A stretch of DNA of 41,759 nucleotides from Sphingomonadales bacterium. GTDB lineage: Bacteria > Pseudomonadota > Alphaproteobacteria > Sphingomonadales > Sphingomonadaceae. The notes below the pieces were generated by a model. That model was not told where the DNA came from and searched no databases. It was given only the letters and a program-made list of their open reading frames with translations. Both the position numbers and the translations under genes were made by a program. This document shows positions 41,026-41,759 of the stretch, one piece after another (the stretch's first letter is position 1; each line of letters starts with the position of its first letter). The DNA is taken from the NCBI GenBank assembly GCA_025356275.1, contig JANXUK010000116.1, positions 1-41,759 on the forward strand, written 5' to 3'.

Positions 41026-41759
41026 TATTCGCTCTTCCCGGTTTCGATGCGGAAATTGCCGGTCGGGTCGACGATCGCGACCAGCCGCACGATGCAGCCA
41101 TCGCCCTTTTTCCAGCGCCACGGGAACGCGGCAAAGGTCACGCGCTTGCCGGTGACCTTGTCGATATCGCCGCCGACATTCTCAAAACCGCAGATGCCGG
41201 CCGACAGGATGGCGTTGTGGCAAGGCTCCCACTCGGGGAAATCCTCGATCACCTTGCGGCCGGTCAGCTGCTCATATTCGATATTGACCGACGGGATCAG
41301 GCCATTGGGCGCGCCGGTGCCATGCGGGCCGATCGCGGTGCCCAGCGGATGGTCGAGCGCCTGGGTGTCGGAGCCGCACATCTTGACCTTTTTCTGGACA
41401 AACCACTCCCCCGCTTCCTTGTAGAAGCCCGGCGAATAGGCATAATAATGCCGGTTATCGCCGTAATATTTGTGCCAGCCGGTGTTGACGATCACGATGT
41501 CGCCCTCGCGGATTTGTGGCCGCGCATTCTCCAGATCCTCGGCGGTGATCACCTCCCACTTCTGCTTGGGAATCGAAACCACAACGCCGGTGCCAAAGAA
41601 ATAGGGCAGCGGCACCTCATCCATGAACGGCGTGCCCGGAACGACATGCGCCGGCGCATCGATATGCGTGCCCGAATGCATCACCGTGGTGATCTTCTGC
41701 GTCAGCACGCCGGAGCGCGACATGCCATGCAGCCGCTCGATCTTCACATCCTCGAAATA
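41025..41759 (-). CDS. Cyclase-family metal-dependent hydrolase (kynurenine formamidase-like), 5' end outside window
   Basis: The open frame runs to the window edge, so the N-terminus is missing; at least 244 residues are visible. It belongs to the cyclase/kynurenine formamidase-like family. The metal-binding motif HSGTHIDAPAH is present, followed by VPGTPFMDEVPLPYFFGTGVVV, and GWHKYYGDNRHYYAYSPGF is typical. A carboxy-terminal stretch, TFAAFPWRWKKGDGCIVRLVAIVD, is also characteristic. Members hydrolyse amides, lactones or cyclic esters. A GTG close to the edge (MKIERLHG position) could be an internal start but the family has more residues before it. It is the first visible gene of the long catabolic array. 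Confidence 0.88.
   Translation of the reverse strand, partial: YFEDVKIERLHGMSRSGVLTQKITTVMHSGTHIDAPAHVVPGTPFMDEVPLPYFFGTGVVVSIPKQKWEVITAEDLENARPQIREGDIVIVNTGWHKYYGDNRHYYAYSPGFYKEAGEWFVQKKVKMCGSDTQALDHPLGTAIGPHGTGAPNGLIPSVNIEYEQLTGRKVIEDFPEWEPCHNAILSAGICGFENVGGDIDKVTGKRVTFAAFPWRWKKGDGCIVRLVAIVDPTGNFRIETGKSE

Overview
The window is high-GC, gene-dense DNA most like an alphaproteobacterium of the Sphingomonadales. I infer this from the hisZ-purA pairing, the Anbu/alpha-E/ATP-grasp cluster, two large TonB-dependent receptors, and a crowded catabolic region with short, often overlapping gene junctions. No rRNA, tRNA, CRISPR array, complete insertion sequence or prophage was found.

Layout. (1) 1-9.1 kb is housekeeping: a winged-helix regulator, an L,D-transpeptidase, purA, hisZ, a small secreted protein, serA and serC, and an extensin-like lipoprotein. 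Palindromic intergenic repeats with CTAG termini sit on both sides of the small secreted protein. (2) 9.1-13.5 kb holds an Anbu proteasome-like peptidase with its alpha-E and circularly permuted ATP-grasp partners, but no transglutaminase in the window. The gap between Anbu and alpha-E carries a long inverted repeat. A carboxymuconolactone-decarboxylase-like gene follows. (3) 13.5-17.3 kb is a decay zone: a frameshifted BglII-like restriction endonuclease, an MT-A70 methyltransferase fragment, an internally deleted acyl-CoA dehydrogenase, and remnants of a sugar isomerase and a LacI regulator. Within it only a GntR regulator looks intact. (4) 17.4-21.0 kb is an iron-uptake set: a siderophore receptor, a PiuC-type hydroxylase and a Sel1-repeat protein, with a Fur-like palindrome upstream of the receptor. 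(5) 21.5-28.4 kb has a fused E1 dehydrogenase with a stand-alone lipoyl domain and a PhlG-like C-C hydrolase. Divergent to these are a TonB receptor, a GST and a DoxX protein. (6) 28.6-41.8 kb is one long minus-strand catabolic array. In transcription order it is: cyclase-family hydrolase (cut by the window edge), cupin, SDR, 3-hydroxyacyl-CoA dehydrogenase, MFS, BKACE, VOC protein, free-standing PKS-dehydratase-like hotdog protein, EthD-domain protein, second MFS, IclR regulator, GlcG/HbpS-like protein, 2-hydroxyacid dehydrogenase, M24-fold protein and carotenoid oxygenase.

The best candidate for an undescribed system is regions 5 and 6 together. They look like a catabolic regulon for a polyketide-like or acyl-aromatic natural product. 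Import would use the TonB receptor and two MFS carriers. Cleavage would use a retro-Claisen hydrolase, BKACE and a carotenoid/stilbene-type oxygenase. Control would be by the IclR protein: a 15-bp palindrome next to its gene recurs as a 13/15 match in the PhlG/TonB divergent promoter 8 kb away. The substrate is unknown and this reading is inference.

Two sequence-level patterns also stand out. Short tandem duplications repeatedly fall on or near translation starts and gene junctions (serC, the BKACE gene, the 38.9-kb MFS, alpha-E, and more loosely the TonB receptor and hisZ). Separately, a family of about 78-bp palindromes with CTAGTGG/CCACTAG ends shows paired changes in its two arms.
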